This document shows, one piece after another, positions 63,601-64,000 of a stretch of 64,000 bases of DNA. The first letter of the stretch is position 1. Each line of letters starts with the position of its first letter. Position numbers and translations under genes: made by a program. The notes beneath the pieces were generated by a model. The model ran no database searches and had not been told where the DNA came from. It was given only the letters and a program-made list of their open reading frames with translations. The DNA is from Haliclona indistincta (lineage: Eukaryota > Porifera > Demospongiae > Haplosclerida > Chalinidae): the NCBI GenBank assembly GCA_964017065.1, contig OZ024787.1:4637569-4701568 (forward strand), in the 5' to 3' direction.

Positions 63601-63846
63601 GCTAGCAGTGCCATGGACAAGTGGGAACTGATTGGACTAGAACTGGATATAGAGCAACATCAGTTGAACACAATCACACATCCAGATCCTATGAAATGCT
63701 ACTCTAAAGTGTTCAGCTTATGGCAAAAGCAGGCTGATCCTCCTTTCACTTGGGGCACCATTATCGAGGTTTTGCGTTCTCCAGTAGTGAGAGAGAATGC
63801 TCTGGCACGAGAGATTGAAGACTGGCTGAGAAGTGGTCCATGGTAA
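57613..63846 (+). CDS. Death domain, Roc/COR-like GTPase, Death domain protein
   Basis: Proposed exons 57613-57857, 57986-58440, 58637-58711, 61365-63386, 63441-63503, 63551-63846 give one 1051-residue frame. Residues 1-82 are a Death domain (WDVLGVFLGLEESEIDQIERD). 83-233 are an all-helical region seen in other sponge Death proteins, name unknown to me. From about 280 a Ras-like Roc GTPase: Walker A GAPGSGKT (285-292), a long charged insertion, DSGGQ (431-432 glycines; switch II), and GTFADK (518-523, G4-like). A COR-like region follows to about 930 and a second Death domain at 960-1051 (WELIGLELDIEQHQL, EIEDWLRSG). DAPK1 has the Roc-COR-Death order with a kinase and ankyrins instead of the first Death domain. 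Likely a cell-death or innate-immune adaptor or switch. If exon 1 is not spliced at 57857, it ends as a 121-residue Death-only protein. Confidence 0.8.
58712..61364 (+). other. 2.65-kb intron of the Death/Roc gene
   Basis: No nested gene seen. The main structures are a MITE at 60920-61201 and short palindromic phrases such as gtacgtatgtacgtacgttt at about 59574. Confidence 0.6.
60920..61201. mobile_element. MITE of the TACCGTATA..GGAAATTT family with an internal tandem repeat
   Basis: Left end taccgtatactggaaatttc, right end (inverted) tactgtatagcgggaaattttcgc, the same family as 17785-17969. Inside, a unit of about 58 bp (gagcatttcgcgaataat, cagcgctatctggcgctact) is repeated about two and a half times between 60955 and 61075. 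Confidence 0.75.
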
Positions 63847-64000
63847 CTAGTGGATTATTCAAATGTTTAATTTTGTTTATGATTTGTCTTCTCCAGATGA
63901 GGTGACCTCTACCCATAAGAAAATATTATTCCATACTGTTTTACTAAATCAACCACTTACGATCCAAGTTTATTCTGTGATGGTAAGTTGTGCCATAGTT
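63847..64000. other. 3' flank of the Death/Roc gene
   Basis: No coding frame assigned in the last 150 bases. A possible acceptor (ttctccag at about 63890-63897) suggests an alternative last exon beyond the window. Confidence 0.4.

Noticed and set aside
63840..63897. Further exon joined to the Death/Roc gene after 63842 (donor TG|gtaact, acceptor ttctccag)
   Set aside because: The join creates an immediate stop codon, so the annotated stop at 63846 is preferred.

Overview
The window is a piece of an animal nuclear genome. Genes have introns with GT-AG ends, introns range from about 50 bp to 3 kb, there are many AG/CT and CA/GT microsatellites, and DNA transposons and miniature inverted-repeat elements (MITEs) are dense. 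The gene content points to an early-branching metazoan, most likely a demosponge: a Death/Roc-COR protein, three-trefoil secretory genes, large beta-helix multipass membrane proteins in tandem, and simple one-copy-like MICALL, tweety and CD225 families. The taxonomic call is an inference from gene types and texture; no marker gene is present.

Layout. 1-5.6 kb: no gene seen, a nested pile of inverted-repeat elements inside one TA-flanked element with 410-bp arms. 5.6-8.1 kb: two divergent secretory-pathway genes, a cysteine-rich secreted protein (minus) and the N-terminal part of a GH31 alpha-glucosidase with three trefoil modules (plus) whose catalytic exons are not in the window. 8.1-16 kb: repeat-rich, with a 0.9-kb palindrome, a MITE carrying pieces of a RecQ-type helicase, a transposase HTH relic, a 5'-truncated LINE and minisatellites. 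16.1-22.5 kb: a complete eight-exon MICAL-like gene (minus; CH, LIM, bMERB) with a possible intronic tail-anchor ending. 22.5-24.9 kb: an apparently intact hAT transposon with an 8-bp target duplication, 31 bp from the MICAL-like start codon. 26-28.7 kb: a three-exon CD225/dispanin (IFITM-like) gene. 29-39.4 kb (minus): a tandem array of beta-helix/multi-TM membrane proteins, two intact single-exon genes and two decayed relics. 40.5-41.9 kb: a second CD225-type gene. 42.3-56.2 kb: two tandem 15-exon tweety homologues (TTYH), with the second swollen by transposons and microsatellites. 57.6-63.8 kb: a six-exon Death, Roc/COR-like GTPase, Death gene.

Shared themes. Almost every intact gene encodes a membrane, secretory or membrane-traffic protein, or a cell-death adaptor. 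Local tandem duplication is the main mode of growth: the beta-helix array, the TTYH pair, two CD225 genes about 12 kb apart, and the tripled promoter block of the Death/Roc gene. Introns grow by MITE insertion and by CT-strand microsatellites that sit just upstream of 3' splice sites on the coding strand. Exon joins were worked out by hand from splice motifs, phase and family resemblance; no transcript or database was consulted.
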